Source of the DNA: a virus
DNA length: 37,552 nucleotides
Reading direction: 5' to 3' (one strand)
Virus record (IMG/VR): IMGVR_UViG_3300009370_000076
Coordinates: 1 to 37,552 of that record
The notes beneath the pieces were generated by a model. That model made no database searches. It was given only the letters and a program-made list of their open reading frames with translations, and was not told the DNA's origin. The position numbers were made by a program, and so were the translations under genes. Positions 16,201 through 25,600 of the stretch are shown here, in pieces (the first letter of the stretch is position 1; every line of letters begins with the position of its first letter).

Positions 16201-17042
16201 GGAGAAAAATTACTCGGTATTAAATCAAAATTGAGATTTGGTATTTGTTTTAAGATCCTAAAATCTTGGATTTTAGAATTTCTGACTTGTATTCTATCTA
16301 AATCCATCGGCGGTTGTGTTGAGACTAATTTTATTCGACGTCCTCCACGAAGGTTTTGGCGTGTCGCTGTACGATATTTTCCAGCGGCGTCTTGCAAAAC
16401 AGGGCCAGTCCAATATGTACCAGATAAATTTTCTGGAAATGGTGATGTTATAAAATACACATAAGAAGTTGTATTTACTTTTCCCTGCGATATTATACTT
16501 TCTCCAGAAATTGTGCCAACTGTTGGGCCCAGGCTTGGAATATCCGAAATGCCGAGCGACTTAACCAAGCTTTCAAGATCCAAGTAACAAAAAGCGTAAT
16601 AAGAGAGGTGAGAGATATTTTGAGATTCCAGAAGGGCATCATTTTTTTGAAAAGATATATTGCCTTTTTGTGTCCCAATTATATTGAGCCCGGTGCCTTC
16701 TAATAAATTTTTTAGGGGCCCCTTATATATTTTTTTCATTCCTGAGTTTTCTGACAATTTGCCAGTCTCTTGAATTTCTCTTGCTGCGGCGACGTTTGTG
16801 CAGCGGGCGACACAAACGCTCAAGTTCTCCAGAATATCTTCATCATAAGCTTCTGGTGGTATTTCTATATGCATTTTCAAATTCACAATTAAATTTGAAG
16901 AATGGCCAGATCCTTTGTAATCAGACTTCGAGGGTCCTTCATCGAGCGTTATCAGATCAAATAAAACTGTTGGAATTGGAGACTCTCTGTTATCAGATGA
17001 TAAGAGTACTCCAGTAGAAGATGGGGCTGTATCCAGTGCCAA
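13215..17042 (-). CDS. 1275-aa virion protein with charged coiled-coil insert
   Basis: The first 800 residues are mixed alpha/beta. About 820-930 is a low-complexity segment: Ala/Glu-rich helix, a KARAKARAKARA run, then a Lys/Glu run (KRKKQKKKLRENKNSERQKL), predicted to be a long solvent-exposed coiled coil. The C-terminal part (from about 1130) is again globular, ending RSLYMAKKGKI. The start is TTG at 17042 with AGGAA about nine bases upstream; no nearby ATG would keep the N-terminus. The 57-base gap upstream holds a third, weaker copy of the conserved element and a 12-base palindrome. No family recognised; placement among tail genes suggests a baseplate or tail-associated protein. Confidence 0.75.
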   Translation of the reverse strand: MALDTAPSSTGVLLSSDNRESPIPTVLFDLITLDEGPSKSDYKGSGHSSNLIVNLKMHIEIPPEAYDEDILENLSVCVARCTNVAAAREIQETGKLSENSGMKKIYKGPLKNLLEGTGLNIIGTQKGNISFQKNDALLESQNISHLSYYAFCYLDLESLVKSLGISDIPSLGPTVGTISGESIISQGKVNTTSYVYFITSPFPENLSGTYWTGPVLQDAAGKYRTATRQNLRGGRRIKLVSTQPPMDLDRIQVRNSKIQDFRILKQIPNLNFDLIPSNFSPITIKGKDNFDNSIENPDAYISNAFLTRDMHNNCRFMFEFDFPRALIKESKFGKILTNPFVPEETKKKIFNYSPITNLKIIRRKVETVRGYNRLSSVSLGINSSETNPEIQVIAETASNPENNNILKKTTLFSPGTGRGTEKSQAVGSIMEIQSLKNSPKRTRTIAVTDKSASNLQNGAYQYGVQIEMEDGSIRFLNERLKRLRTLRTYLKGYYDLKQIPEKSYQTIGGVVDYYDIIFSSRAPRRRRSPRTLRSGNFNRDSFSIKSEINSLRTELGFLVGNLEQRETLYPWEIVPEYLVDTMESISDFSYTTKSRNIQDTQVIQTPAAISSPRDPEPTNPGGLSFASFNQQADSKFDDKFERGPASLSIDLGKKTSESSVSIDFVDLFDEKAARFSLRSLLDPRLATSESILQVIGILDMITQKIRIMMGSSAQVEEVNLSTRSRGVSKNSKVSVLNLEDYFIEIFDARLSSFPALDYIGFKNSLGTVPPGSNSGGYETVVDGGTSIDALDVGALSVEAGDAGFNAMPAAEYDIKVEDEESLDDTINQEELNRLQQEAAQAEAEAIAAETAASEADEEESEAASDRAAKARAKARAKARAESDARADLEESREQDLEDTSGSKRKKQKKKLRENKNSERQKLKKKFKSDKQDNDAPTESLGKNTVAEDMLIVTPTVIDNKSGTKLLITADSMPEEKEFTNFQNTVIAASTESTTIGKNQSIINGVVATAGVEILESKTPMSVQESLTKGQDTGKPAVPVSEILGKNDRQSTGSKDSQDSRCGPGDSAGDGSADVARCKNESDGQALTQTLMNMFADNGSLSQVFKRADGNPSMLKDIFKTKKKQSQKDSSTYGSARQKIIYGMMARVTIFMGYEKDSSGDFMIKRPIFKSPTSWDQVMSSLRSKNNSNDILLCRIESDPDAPPGLQMVETNVYFLITKDENTLVSEARSLRQRQTNTSRRDTGTPRRDRLESVMREKNIPPEALRSLYMAKKGKI
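14409..14442 (-). repeat. 12-base tandem repeat inside the 1275-aa gene
   Basis: The plus-strand unit AGCTTTCGCCCT occurs 2.8 times in direct succession. It encodes the repeated Arg-Ala-Lys-Ala of the basic helix. Such in-frame repeats can expand or shrink by slippage without breaking the frame. Confidence 0.85.
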
Positions 17043-17061
17043 TTAAATATTTCCTTTTATA

Positions 17062-17070
17062 ATAAATAGT
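17062..17070 (-). promoter_or_regulatory. Weaker third copy of the conserved upstream element
   Basis: Plus-strand ATAAATAGT, shared with 2760-2775 and 10593-10608, lies 20-28 bases before the TTG of the gene at 13215-17042. In the coding direction it reads ACTATTTAT. Position relative to the start codon matches the other two; sequence conservation is partial. Confidence 0.3.
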
Positions 17071-17081
17071 TTGATATCAAA
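17070..17081. promoter_or_regulatory. Perfect 12-base palindrome TTTGATATCAAA
   Basis: A perfect inverted repeat in the 57-base gap between the genes at 17100-18095 and 13215-17042, touching the conserved element. It could be a protein-binding site. It is AT-rich and short, so chance is possible, and it is too weak to be a terminator. Confidence 0.25.
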
Positions 17082-17099
17082 AAGAGGCTTCATTAACAT

Positions 17100-18095
17100 C
17101 TATTCATCCTCACACACGGGGCCGGTTGCGCCGGCGGCATAAGGACTAATAGTAAGCGGAGACGTAATTACATCCTCGCATTCTAGGGGGGTGTCGACAT
17201 AGATTCCTCTTGATTTTACCTTGCTTATTCCCTCACACATATCTGACTTATTTATCTTCGAATCAGCATATAGGTCAAAAAAGAATTCTACAAAAGTGTC
17301 ATCGATTTCCACCTCTTCGGGATCTTCATCGTTTATGACGAGAAGGCCATCTACAATGTTAGATTTTTTTTCTATGAAGGAGAGCGGCATATAGGACCCG
17401 TCAGAGGGCTCCACATAGAAAACTTCTACTTCAAAGTTTTCTTTATCAAATGTGACCCCATCTTCCTCTACCATTAACAATAAATTTTTATTTCCATCTT
17501 TATAGGATATTTGTATTGAAGAGCCGTCTCGAAAAGTTATGCCAGAATCTTCCAGGTCAAAATCTTGTGCAACATTATTGATTGTTTCATTTTCGTCCAG
17601 AACTTTCGTAACATACGCCACGTCCAAATTAACTTGCGGAATTTGTAAATCCTGGTATGTCCCCGTCAGAAGAAATGACGCGCTCAATATCTCCCCCTCT
17701 AGAAGAGTGAGTCTCCAACTCGGCGCGCTGACTGATTGAAGATCCGAGTTCCCCAGCGAATTAACCAGTGAAAATTCTTTTTCTGCTGTTGGTTGTACTC
17801 TTATTCTTTCGGTTTCTGGGATTGTTAGGTCATCACGAGGATCTATATAGACCGAAAAATTACTCTCTATGCCGGAGAAAACATGTTGTGTTCTGTTTTG
17901 TATTGTATTCTCTTGTATTCTCGGCTCGATATCATTTTGGACCTCAGTGATGCCCGCATATTCACCATCATAAAGGATATTATCATCAAAAAATTCATAG
18001 TATACGGGAGTTAAGCGACCCGTTGACAAGAGTTGTTTACCAAATTGTGTTAATTTGATATCCAATACCTCTTCTTTTTTATTGAAAAATGTCAT
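17100..18095 (-). CDS. Virion protein with N-terminal LTQFGKQLLSTG module
   Basis: A 331-aa acidic protein. The first 50 residues (MTFFNKKEEVLDIKLTQFGK, then LLSTGRLTPVYYEFFDDNIL) parallel the start of 9615-10574: a leading aliphatic strand, LT..G..LL..G, then an aromatic strand and an acidic DD..LY. This appears to be the same module, diverged. The rest is strongly acidic (Glu, Asp) and beta-like, with two cysteines near the C-terminus (MCEGISK, PLECEDV) and a third in the last residues. The ATG overlaps the stop of the LamG gene as ATGA. Probable tail component; exact role unknown. Confidence 0.78.
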   Translation of the reverse strand: MTFFNKKEEVLDIKLTQFGKQLLSTGRLTPVYYEFFDDNILYDGEYAGITEVQNDIEPRIQENTIQNRTQHVFSGIESNFSVYIDPRDDLTIPETERIRVQPTAEKEFSLVNSLGNSDLQSVSAPSWRLTLLEGEILSASFLLTGTYQDLQIPQVNLDVAYVTKVLDENETINNVAQDFDLEDSGITFRDGSSIQISYKDGNKNLLLMVEEDGVTFDKENFEVEVFYVEPSDGSYMPLSFIEKKSNIVDGLLVINDEDPEEVEIDDTFVEFFFDLYADSKINKSDMCEGISKVKSRGIYVDTPLECEDVITSPLTISPYAAGATGPVCEDE

Positions 18096-21000
18096 TTATT
18101 TCTTTTCCTTTTCGGACCTTTTCCTCTTTTCGCAACTTTTAATGGGTTTTCTCTGGCTTCCGAGGCGCGCTGATCTACACTACCATCTTGTAATCCCTTT
18201 CCAAATCCAATTTTGGCATCCATGTTAGCAAACTCGACCAAGGAGAAAAAATCATAAGGCCAATTATAACTAACTGGAAATTGTTCTGCCTTTGGACCAG
18301 ATATTGATGATACCTTACTAAAATAGTTAGTATTTGCTCTTTGTTTTACCTTAAAGACCATCCACTGAAGACCATCTCTTATGGGATCGTTTTCACCATT
18401 TCCAAAAGATCCCATAAGCTCATTTGCGTAAAGTTTGTGAGAAATTTCAACCTCTTTTCTGTCAAATTTCTTTCCTCTATCCGGAGGAGCGACATTTTGC
18501 CACATGTATGCAAGATCTGTTTGTGAAAATTGATATTCAAACTCGAAAATGTACATAGAAAATGGCGTAACTTTCCCAAGATTATTGACAAAATCCATAT
18601 TGGGGGGAAGAACAAATTTCTTCATCTTGCTGACCATATCCTTTATTGTATCTGAGATTTTATCTGACGTATCCTCATCTCTATCTAGTTGTGATGACGC
18701 GGCTGATGACGCTGCGCCGGCTGCGGCCCTGACCTTTGCGGCCTTGATATCTGAGTCATTACTGAAAAGGCCCTCATTGTTCTCTATTCCCTTAAGGGCA
18801 GCTTTGACGGCGAGACCCGCCTGTGATACTGCCTTATCCGACGATATAGTGTTCAAATCTCCAAGGGCGCGCCTTATTACATCTTCTGGGATTTCGAAGA
18901 ATTTCTTTTCTCCGTCCTCCAAAATAAAGGGAACAGCGACGATAGCTTCAGACACCGTAAGACTTTCTGCGGTGTTTCCCAGCTTTTTTGATTCCTCGAA
19001 GCCCACTAGCGCGCTTAAATCTTCAAAATTGCTATTTTGGTATACAGACAAATCTATACCAGATATCAATTCTGTTTTGAATGACAAACCACCGGGTTCC
19101 ACTCTTTCTGGGTCTACATAACCTCTCGTGGTCCTCCAGTTTTCCGGGATGGAGTCTACCTCAATATAGACTCCCTTATCTGTCTCTATTGTCCCAAATT
19201 GATGCCACATTCCCCGTGGAACTGATTCCGATCCATTGGTTGGGATGATTAAGGTATTGCTAGCACTAGTGAGGGGCCTTATTGATGTCTCGGAATTAAA
19301 ATTATAATGAGGGGTTTCAAACTTGGGTTCAATAATCCAGCGATCGCCGTCCTTTCCGAGAATATTAAAGGATGCATCCAGTTGCATTGCATATGCATTT
19401 GCGTAAGAAACGTTCATTGGAGAGCTATAATCAAGCTTTGCTGGATTCTCATTTGTACTCCAAATTGCTTGAGCGCGGTTTTTCCCATAGAGGGCCCCAG
19501 ATACAGAACTAGTTACCCCATTCAATAGCGGGTTTGTATCAATTCCCCACAAATTGACTGTTGCCTCGGAAAGTATCTCATCTATTGTAACTTTGCCGCT
19601 CTTTTTTGCCTTCCAAACTATGTCTGCCCAAGATTCCCTACCATAATATGGCGGCGTAAAGGATGGATTTATTCCCATCAAACTATCTGAAGGATATAAA
19701 TCAGTATTATAATATATATTTTCAAGTGCGTTTGGCTTCACTTTATTTTGAAATCCCAGAAAACCGGTGCCGGCGACGGGTGGACCAAAGGCGGAGGGGC
19801 GTGAATACATTGTAAAAGTTTCTCTCAAGCCGGCTGCGTCACCGGTTAAATTGCGAGGATCTTGGTTGATTTCATAAGTAGTGGCCGATGCATTGTGTGC
19901 GTAGGTTCTCCACATTCGAGGCTTATTCATAGTTCTTCTTAATTTAACCCTCATTCCATAAGATGTTCCAGATTCGGCTGTTAAAAATTCGCTTTCTGGC
20001 CGGCTAGATAACTGAGTAAACTCTCCGTTTGGTAAGAAAAATTCCGGAATTGCTGCGAGATAATTATGCATCATTCTTTTATATAATATATCTCCTTCTC
20101 CAGTCCATCTTGCTTGGATATCTATGGACGAACTTGGGTGCGGCTCTAAATCATAAATTTCAATACCGGCGACATATTTTTCCGGCTCGACAGTAGCCTC
20201 AAAGGGAATTCTTAAATCCCAGCTGGCCGTAAATAAAGATCCAGTATCACTATATCTCTTTTGTGTCCCAAGGGCATAATAATCTGTATAATATTTTTCG
20301 AGGCCGCTTTTATATCCTTGATAATTAATCACCTGATATGAACTCGTATAGACCGGGAAATCTACCGCCAAGCCTGATTTAATCGTGTTATAAACGATTC
20401 CGGGTCGGAAAAAGGGCGTCAAAAAAGGCCTGAATCTGGCATTCGTCAGGTTTGAATCAAGGCCAGCGTATTCCATAAAATCACCATAAGATTTTGAAAA
20501 CTGATTTGCAATCTGAAGACTCCTTTCGGATGGGAAAAATCCATCATAAGGAAGGAATTTCATTAGCGCCTTGCACTTCAAAGTAATTGTTGTTGGATCC
20601 GCAAAGCCTTTATGATCCTGCTTGATAACTGAAAAGTGTCTCAAGAAATCTGAATTTGAAAATGTTTCATAGAAAGCGTCCTCGGAACTATTACTTGGAA
20701 TATCCGAAGTTGAGCTTGTCGAGGAACCTTTTATGGCAAACTGGGAAGGATTTGCAGACAAGAAATCGCCCCTTTGTTTGTTAAAATAAAATTCAATTTG
20801 ATCACTTACCAAAAATTCAGGAATTACTGAATATTCTTTATTTTTTAAACGCATATTGACATTATAGTCGTCGTAAGTGTCGTATGATGGTGATTGTGAA
20901 GAACTTATCCAAGAATTATTCTCGACATACCCTGCGAGGGGGCCCGATTCCCATTCGGCTGAGCCAGCGCATGTCTGGATGTTCCCAAGGGGATTTGCAA

Positions 21001-22600
21001 AGGCGCGTTGAGATTTTGGGGCGGACGTATTATTCGGCGTGGGATATAAGTCAAGCCATGCAGCAATGGAGGTGCTAGTTTCTGGTATTGGCATCGTAAG
21101 TGTTCTGTCTTCGTAATCATCAGAAGATGGAAAAGTAGATTTTGGCACTGTCCACCCAAAGTGTGTAACTGAAAAGACAGATCCAAGTGTATGTTTTCTG
21201 TTATAAATAGGGGCGGCTATTAAATCACTCTTGTTTGGGGCGTCGTACCCAGAATTACAGGGCCCCGAATTGAAAAAGTCCATGTTGATGTCGGCGACTC
21301 CAACTAAACCATCTGCGAGATCTCGAACGGGATAACCATCCCCCTTTGGATAGATTGTATTGCCGTCGAGATCTGGCCAAAAATAGGGTACCGCGTTTTG
21401 TAGGCGGGCATCCAAAGTGAGGGGTCCAGGGAGCCCCGCCATGTATGGAATATTAGGATTCCAAGAAGAGGAGCCGGCCGTGTCTGGGCCGCCGGGTTCG
21501 CCTTCGGGGCCCAGAAGCGTGGGGACAGGGGATAATTGCCCCATTCTATAATATCCCACTGGCCTTTGAGCAGTGTTATTAAACACGGGCATTAAGGACA
21601 TATCTGGTGGGCAGCCATCGTTATACATGAGGGCGGGAAGGTCTGTGTCAAGTGTGTGTAAAGAATAATTGAAAATACTTACCTCGGAAATTCCGCCTTC
21701 GAAGACATTGTTTAAGAAAAACTCATCTGGGCCGGCCGATAGTCCGCTTCCCGTTAGGGTGGAAATATCTGTATTATATGAGGCGTCGTTCCCTATTGCT
21801 CCGGTAGATGGGTGTATTTCTCCATAAAAAGGGCTCTTATCTTCGATCTTGTTGGTGGTCTGGGCACCAATTTCAACAAGTGTACCATTAATATAGAGTT
21901 TTATTCTTTCGGCGTGAGTAGATTCCCTGTCGGGAGCCGTAGCGTCATAACAGCATAAGACGTGGGACCACTCACCTAATGAGATTGACACACTAGAGGT
22001 GGCCTGATCAAGAATATAATTTCCAACCACGGCGTCCTGGTAGAGTACAGTTTGGGTACCGACACGCAAATCGGCGCCGGGTCCTGTGGATGTTCCCGTC
22101 AAATAAAGTTGCACCGAACATGTTCCGGCTGTAGGAGTTAAAGGCCTTGCGTGATCGGCAGATAAAAAGGAAACTATATTATATCTCTTTGAGACGCTAA
22201 ATCCCTGGACACTAATATCTGGTTCTTTGGGGTAAATCCAGGCGGAAATACTGTAAGTATTTGGGAGAGTTCCTGTTACCGCGTTCCCGACTGCATATTC
22301 TGCAAATTCTCTGGCGTACTCCGTTTGTGGACCAGTTGACATATAGTAATTATGTAATCTTGCGCCGAAGCGGAGCGGGACGATTATTGGATATGATTCA
22401 ATATTATTGGTACTGCAAGTCATTCCCCACTCGCTCGTGAAGACAGACGACCCAAAACACTGTGAGTAATCATTTTGAAGTTCTCCCGCTGCTCCATCAT
22501 TGGCATTGGAAGAGTTATATACTGGCGCTGTCGTGAAGTCCTCAACTGCGTCGAGGGCCCACATGCTCTGTGAAACCACATATCCTTGTGAATTAGCCAT
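18092..22600 (-). CDS. Giant LamG-domain virion protein (1502 aa)
   Basis: A concanavalin/LamG-type domain spans about 100-310: SISAWIYP opening strand, EWSHVLCCYDA central strand, IKLYINGTLVEIG hairpin and the closing GGISEVSIFNYSLHTL. LamG folds bind glycans or act as adhesive jelly rolls on phage tails. The long remainder, rich in Asn, Ser, Tyr and Pro, has no recognised fold; an Ala-rich helix (about 1280-1310) comes before a basic tail RGKGPKRKRNK. ATG at 22600 (MANSQGYVV) with GGAGA six bases upstream is preferred to the TTG just before it. It is 17 bases after the other LamG giant. A host-surface-binding or tail-tip role is inferred. Confidence 0.82.
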   Translation of the reverse strand: MANSQGYVVSQSMWALDAVEDFTTAPVYNSSNANDGAAGELQNDYSQCFGSSVFTSEWGMTCSTNNIESYPIIVPLRFGARLHNYYMSTGPQTEYAREFAEYAVGNAVTGTLPNTYSISAWIYPKEPDISVQGFSVSKRYNIVSFLSADHARPLTPTAGTCSVQLYLTGTSTGPGADLRVGTQTVLYQDAVVGNYILDQATSSVSISLGEWSHVLCCYDATAPDRESTHAERIKLYINGTLVEIGAQTTNKIEDKSPFYGEIHPSTGAIGNDASYNTDISTLTGSGLSAGPDEFFLNNVFEGGISEVSIFNYSLHTLDTDLPALMYNDGCPPDMSLMPVFNNTAQRPVGYYRMGQLSPVPTLLGPEGEPGGPDTAGSSSWNPNIPYMAGLPGPLTLDARLQNAVPYFWPDLDGNTIYPKGDGYPVRDLADGLVGVADINMDFFNSGPCNSGYDAPNKSDLIAAPIYNRKHTLGSVFSVTHFGWTVPKSTFPSSDDYEDRTLTMPIPETSTSIAAWLDLYPTPNNTSAPKSQRAFANPLGNIQTCAGSAEWESGPLAGYVENNSWISSSQSPSYDTYDDYNVNMRLKNKEYSVIPEFLVSDQIEFYFNKQRGDFLSANPSQFAIKGSSTSSTSDIPSNSSEDAFYETFSNSDFLRHFSVIKQDHKGFADPTTITLKCKALMKFLPYDGFFPSERSLQIANQFSKSYGDFMEYAGLDSNLTNARFRPFLTPFFRPGIVYNTIKSGLAVDFPVYTSSYQVINYQGYKSGLEKYYTDYYALGTQKRYSDTGSLFTASWDLRIPFEATVEPEKYVAGIEIYDLEPHPSSSIDIQARWTGEGDILYKRMMHNYLAAIPEFFLPNGEFTQLSSRPESEFLTAESGTSYGMRVKLRRTMNKPRMWRTYAHNASATTYEINQDPRNLTGDAAGLRETFTMYSRPSAFGPPVAGTGFLGFQNKVKPNALENIYYNTDLYPSDSLMGINPSFTPPYYGRESWADIVWKAKKSGKVTIDEILSEATVNLWGIDTNPLLNGVTSSVSGALYGKNRAQAIWSTNENPAKLDYSSPMNVSYANAYAMQLDASFNILGKDGDRWIIEPKFETPHYNFNSETSIRPLTSASNTLIIPTNGSESVPRGMWHQFGTIETDKGVYIEVDSIPENWRTTRGYVDPERVEPGGLSFKTELISGIDLSVYQNSNFEDLSALVGFEESKKLGNTAESLTVSEAIVAVPFILEDGEKKFFEIPEDVIRRALGDLNTISSDKAVSQAGLAVKAALKGIENNEGLFSNDSDIKAAKVRAAAGAASSAASSQLDRDEDTSDKISDTIKDMVSKMKKFVLPPNMDFVNNLGKVTPFSMYIFEFEYQFSQTDLAYMWQNVAPPDRGKKFDRKEVEISHKLYANELMGSFGNGENDPIRDGLQWMVFKVKQRANTNYFSKVSSISGPKAEQFPVSYNWPYDFFSLVEFANMDAKIGFGKGLQDGSVDQRASEARENPLKVAKRGKGPKRKRNK

Positions 22601-22617
22601 CAATCATCTCCATTTCT

Positions 22618-25600
22618 TTAAAATTTGTCTCTTCCATTTTGTGTCCTCGCCCTTCGACTTCTCATATAAATTTTATTTTTAAAGTTCTTTCTTTTTCTGA
22701 CAGCATCTCTGAATTTGTTTAAGGCTGCCGGGAAGAAGGGTGTATTATAAATAGCTTCCACAAAAGATTTTACTGGCGAGTCTGATTCGAGACCACCATT
22801 TAAATACCACCCCCTTATAACCCCGTAAGCCGTATCTTCTTGTAAACATCCGGTTGATGACCCTCTGTCATCATTTGGGTTTGGATCATCCTGGTTTTCC
22901 AGGCGCACAATTGTTTTGAGGCCAGCTGCGCAATTTGATAATTCCGGATTTAAAAAACCATAAGAATTTATCAAGGATGCGCCTAATTGGATTACTTTTT
23001 GAATTGTCGGATCTGATTCTCCAATTGGTCCACACTCAGCAGTGTCGGCTTTTCTTGATGGAGGAGTGTCAACTCCAAAGGCCCATTGGAAAGGTGTAGA
23101 CACTTGTTGGACTGCCGGCTCATAATAAAATGTGGTTTCCACGTTTTCAACACGGAATGGATATTCCGCGATGGTGCGAGTTATATATCTATCCTGCGTG
23201 CAGCCAATATAATTATTTCTTCTCAGATATCTTGCAATTGGGTGTTGGCCTGTTCTGGATTGCCGGAAAGATGAATTTCCATATGGCCCATATCTATGTA
23301 CATTCAAGCCATTCAGTGTCTTTAGGGTAGAGAGGGATCCTATCGACTGATTTCGATACTTTCCTATCTTTTCATAATTAAATGCTGCCGATTCAATTGA
23401 TGCCTCTAAATCAAAACTTATAAATTCTTTTCCAGAAGGAGATTTATACTTTGCCGAGGTATAGTGCGACGGTATTGGTTCATAAATGTAGTTATTCATG
23501 CCAGCAAAATCAACTGCAAAATTTGTATCACTCAAAAGTGGCCAAGATACAGGTGCCAGAAAGGCATCCGTTAAAGAGGGGACATAATAATTTTTTGGCC
23601 AATATCCAAAAGCTGCCGGGGTTATGGTCTCAACTGAAGAAGTAATCCAGGAATAAGCCAAGTCAGTTGCTGGTATTGGTTTTTGGACATAATAATTATC
23701 ATAGGCGGAAGAAGTTATGACCGTTCCGTCTGCCTGTTGTTTTAGCACTCTCCTGGTATTTCTATTAATCTGGTAAAAAGAACCCGTGCCAACATAATTA
23801 ATCGGATTTTCTGTAGATCCAGGGGAGACACCAGAGACTCCACTATAATAGCCGCCCTTGTTGACGTGTGGTGCAAGGATCCACTTTCTCAAGGGATCTC
23901 TAACTTCGTTATTTCGCCAGTTTAAATCATTATTAGGAGAAAATTCAGCAGCATATCGGTCTAATCCGGGGCCGCCGTTGCTATCCCCCATTGTATCGGG
24001 CCCTCCGGGCGCAGAAAAGCGACAAACAAAAACATGAGCTGTTCTACCCCTTTGTGGCTCTGATGCGTCGAACATGCCGCCGACAAAGGTAGAGGCTGTT
24101 AAATTTGTGTCATCTGGGTCATTGAGTAAGCTCCAAGGGCCGTTTTTTACCCAAGCCCTATTGTTTGCTGTTCTGCCGCCAGCAGCTTGGACAACTTCAT
24201 AAATCTTTCGAAAGTTTCCAATATTAGAATTCAAGGTTCCGGAAACAAATCCCGTTTTAACACCATTAACCTGCTTAATATTTCTTATATTTACGGGACT
24301 TTTTGAAATATTATCTCGGAAGAGCATGGCCCTGGGGCGCCCGATTGGTTGTCTCGCTATTTTAACAACACCCGTAGCTGTCTTTATTTGCCACTGTTCG
24401 GCACGGTTTGTTTGGTTGTCGGTACCGTCATTCAAATCAATGTGACGAGACTGCAATCCTCCGACGAATTTTTCCGTAAATGGACCCTGCATCGGGGTTC
24501 CTATTGTCGCGCCATATGTATCGGTGTGATTATTAGTTATTTCTAGATTATGGCCGAGGGCAGTTATTAGTGGCTCTGAATATGTATTTGTGTAAGATGA
24601 GCTGTAGATACTGAATGGGACGAATCTGTCTCCTTTCCCCGATTTATAATTATATGGATTTTCGGAGTTACTCATACCGGCTTCTGTTGTGTATGCGCCG
24701 TATTTTAATTTTCTTTTTTGGAGAGGATTATCCAAATCGTCGCAAGTATATGGCTCTACATTTCCGGAAGTTATATAAATCCCAGTTGAACCTCCCGCCT
24801 TGTCTACCCATGGTATAATATTTTTGGCATAATTTACTATTTTGTTCTCATAAAAGCTAGATCCTCCAACAAGAATATCTTGTTGCTTGATGCTAAATCT
24901 ATATGGGGTACTGTAGCTTCTATTTAAGACCTGGAGGCTTGCGCTTAAGTAGGAATTACGATTTGAATCGACAACGGCGTCTCCGGAGGTTATTTCCGGG
25001 CCATTTCTTTCTGCCCTCTCGTTCCACCAAAAACAATTTTCAGATTGATCGGAGCTTCCGAGCGGCTTATGGCCGGTTCCCCAATCGTATAATAGCTCGT
25101 TAATAGCGTTTAAGCCACCCTCTAAATCTGGGGTTTTTAGATCAAGTGTTGGGAACTTTGTCCAATATTTATTTCTTTCGAGAACATGACTTTCAACCAT
25201 GGTTCTCATGTTGTCTGAAAATTGAGCAGATGCAGGAATTAACTGATTTAAGAAATTTGACAAAGAATTGTCAATCCACTTATAAAAATCGATATATCTG
25301 TCCAGATCTGGCTCGTTCTGAACCCTTTCAAAAAAGAGTTCTCTTAATTTTGACAATTGCTTGTATTCTTGTCTATATCTATTAACAGGGTCGCCAACCA
25401 GAGTATTGAAATCGACGATTGTTGCAAAAACATTCAATATCTCTTCAGAGATGTTTTGGTACATACTCTTTTCAATCGCGAAAAAGTAATCTATTGGTCT
25501 GGTTGTTAATTTAAAGATATTATCCTGCTCATCAATGTTGATCATGTCTGAACTTTGGATATTTTCTGGTAGTGTTTGTTTCCCGCTGTATATAAATTTA

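Noticed and set aside
18549-19121. Plus-strand open frame of 190 codons
   Set aside because: Lies wholly opposite a well-supported LamG gene; Ser/Leu-rich antisense composition, no recognisable domain.
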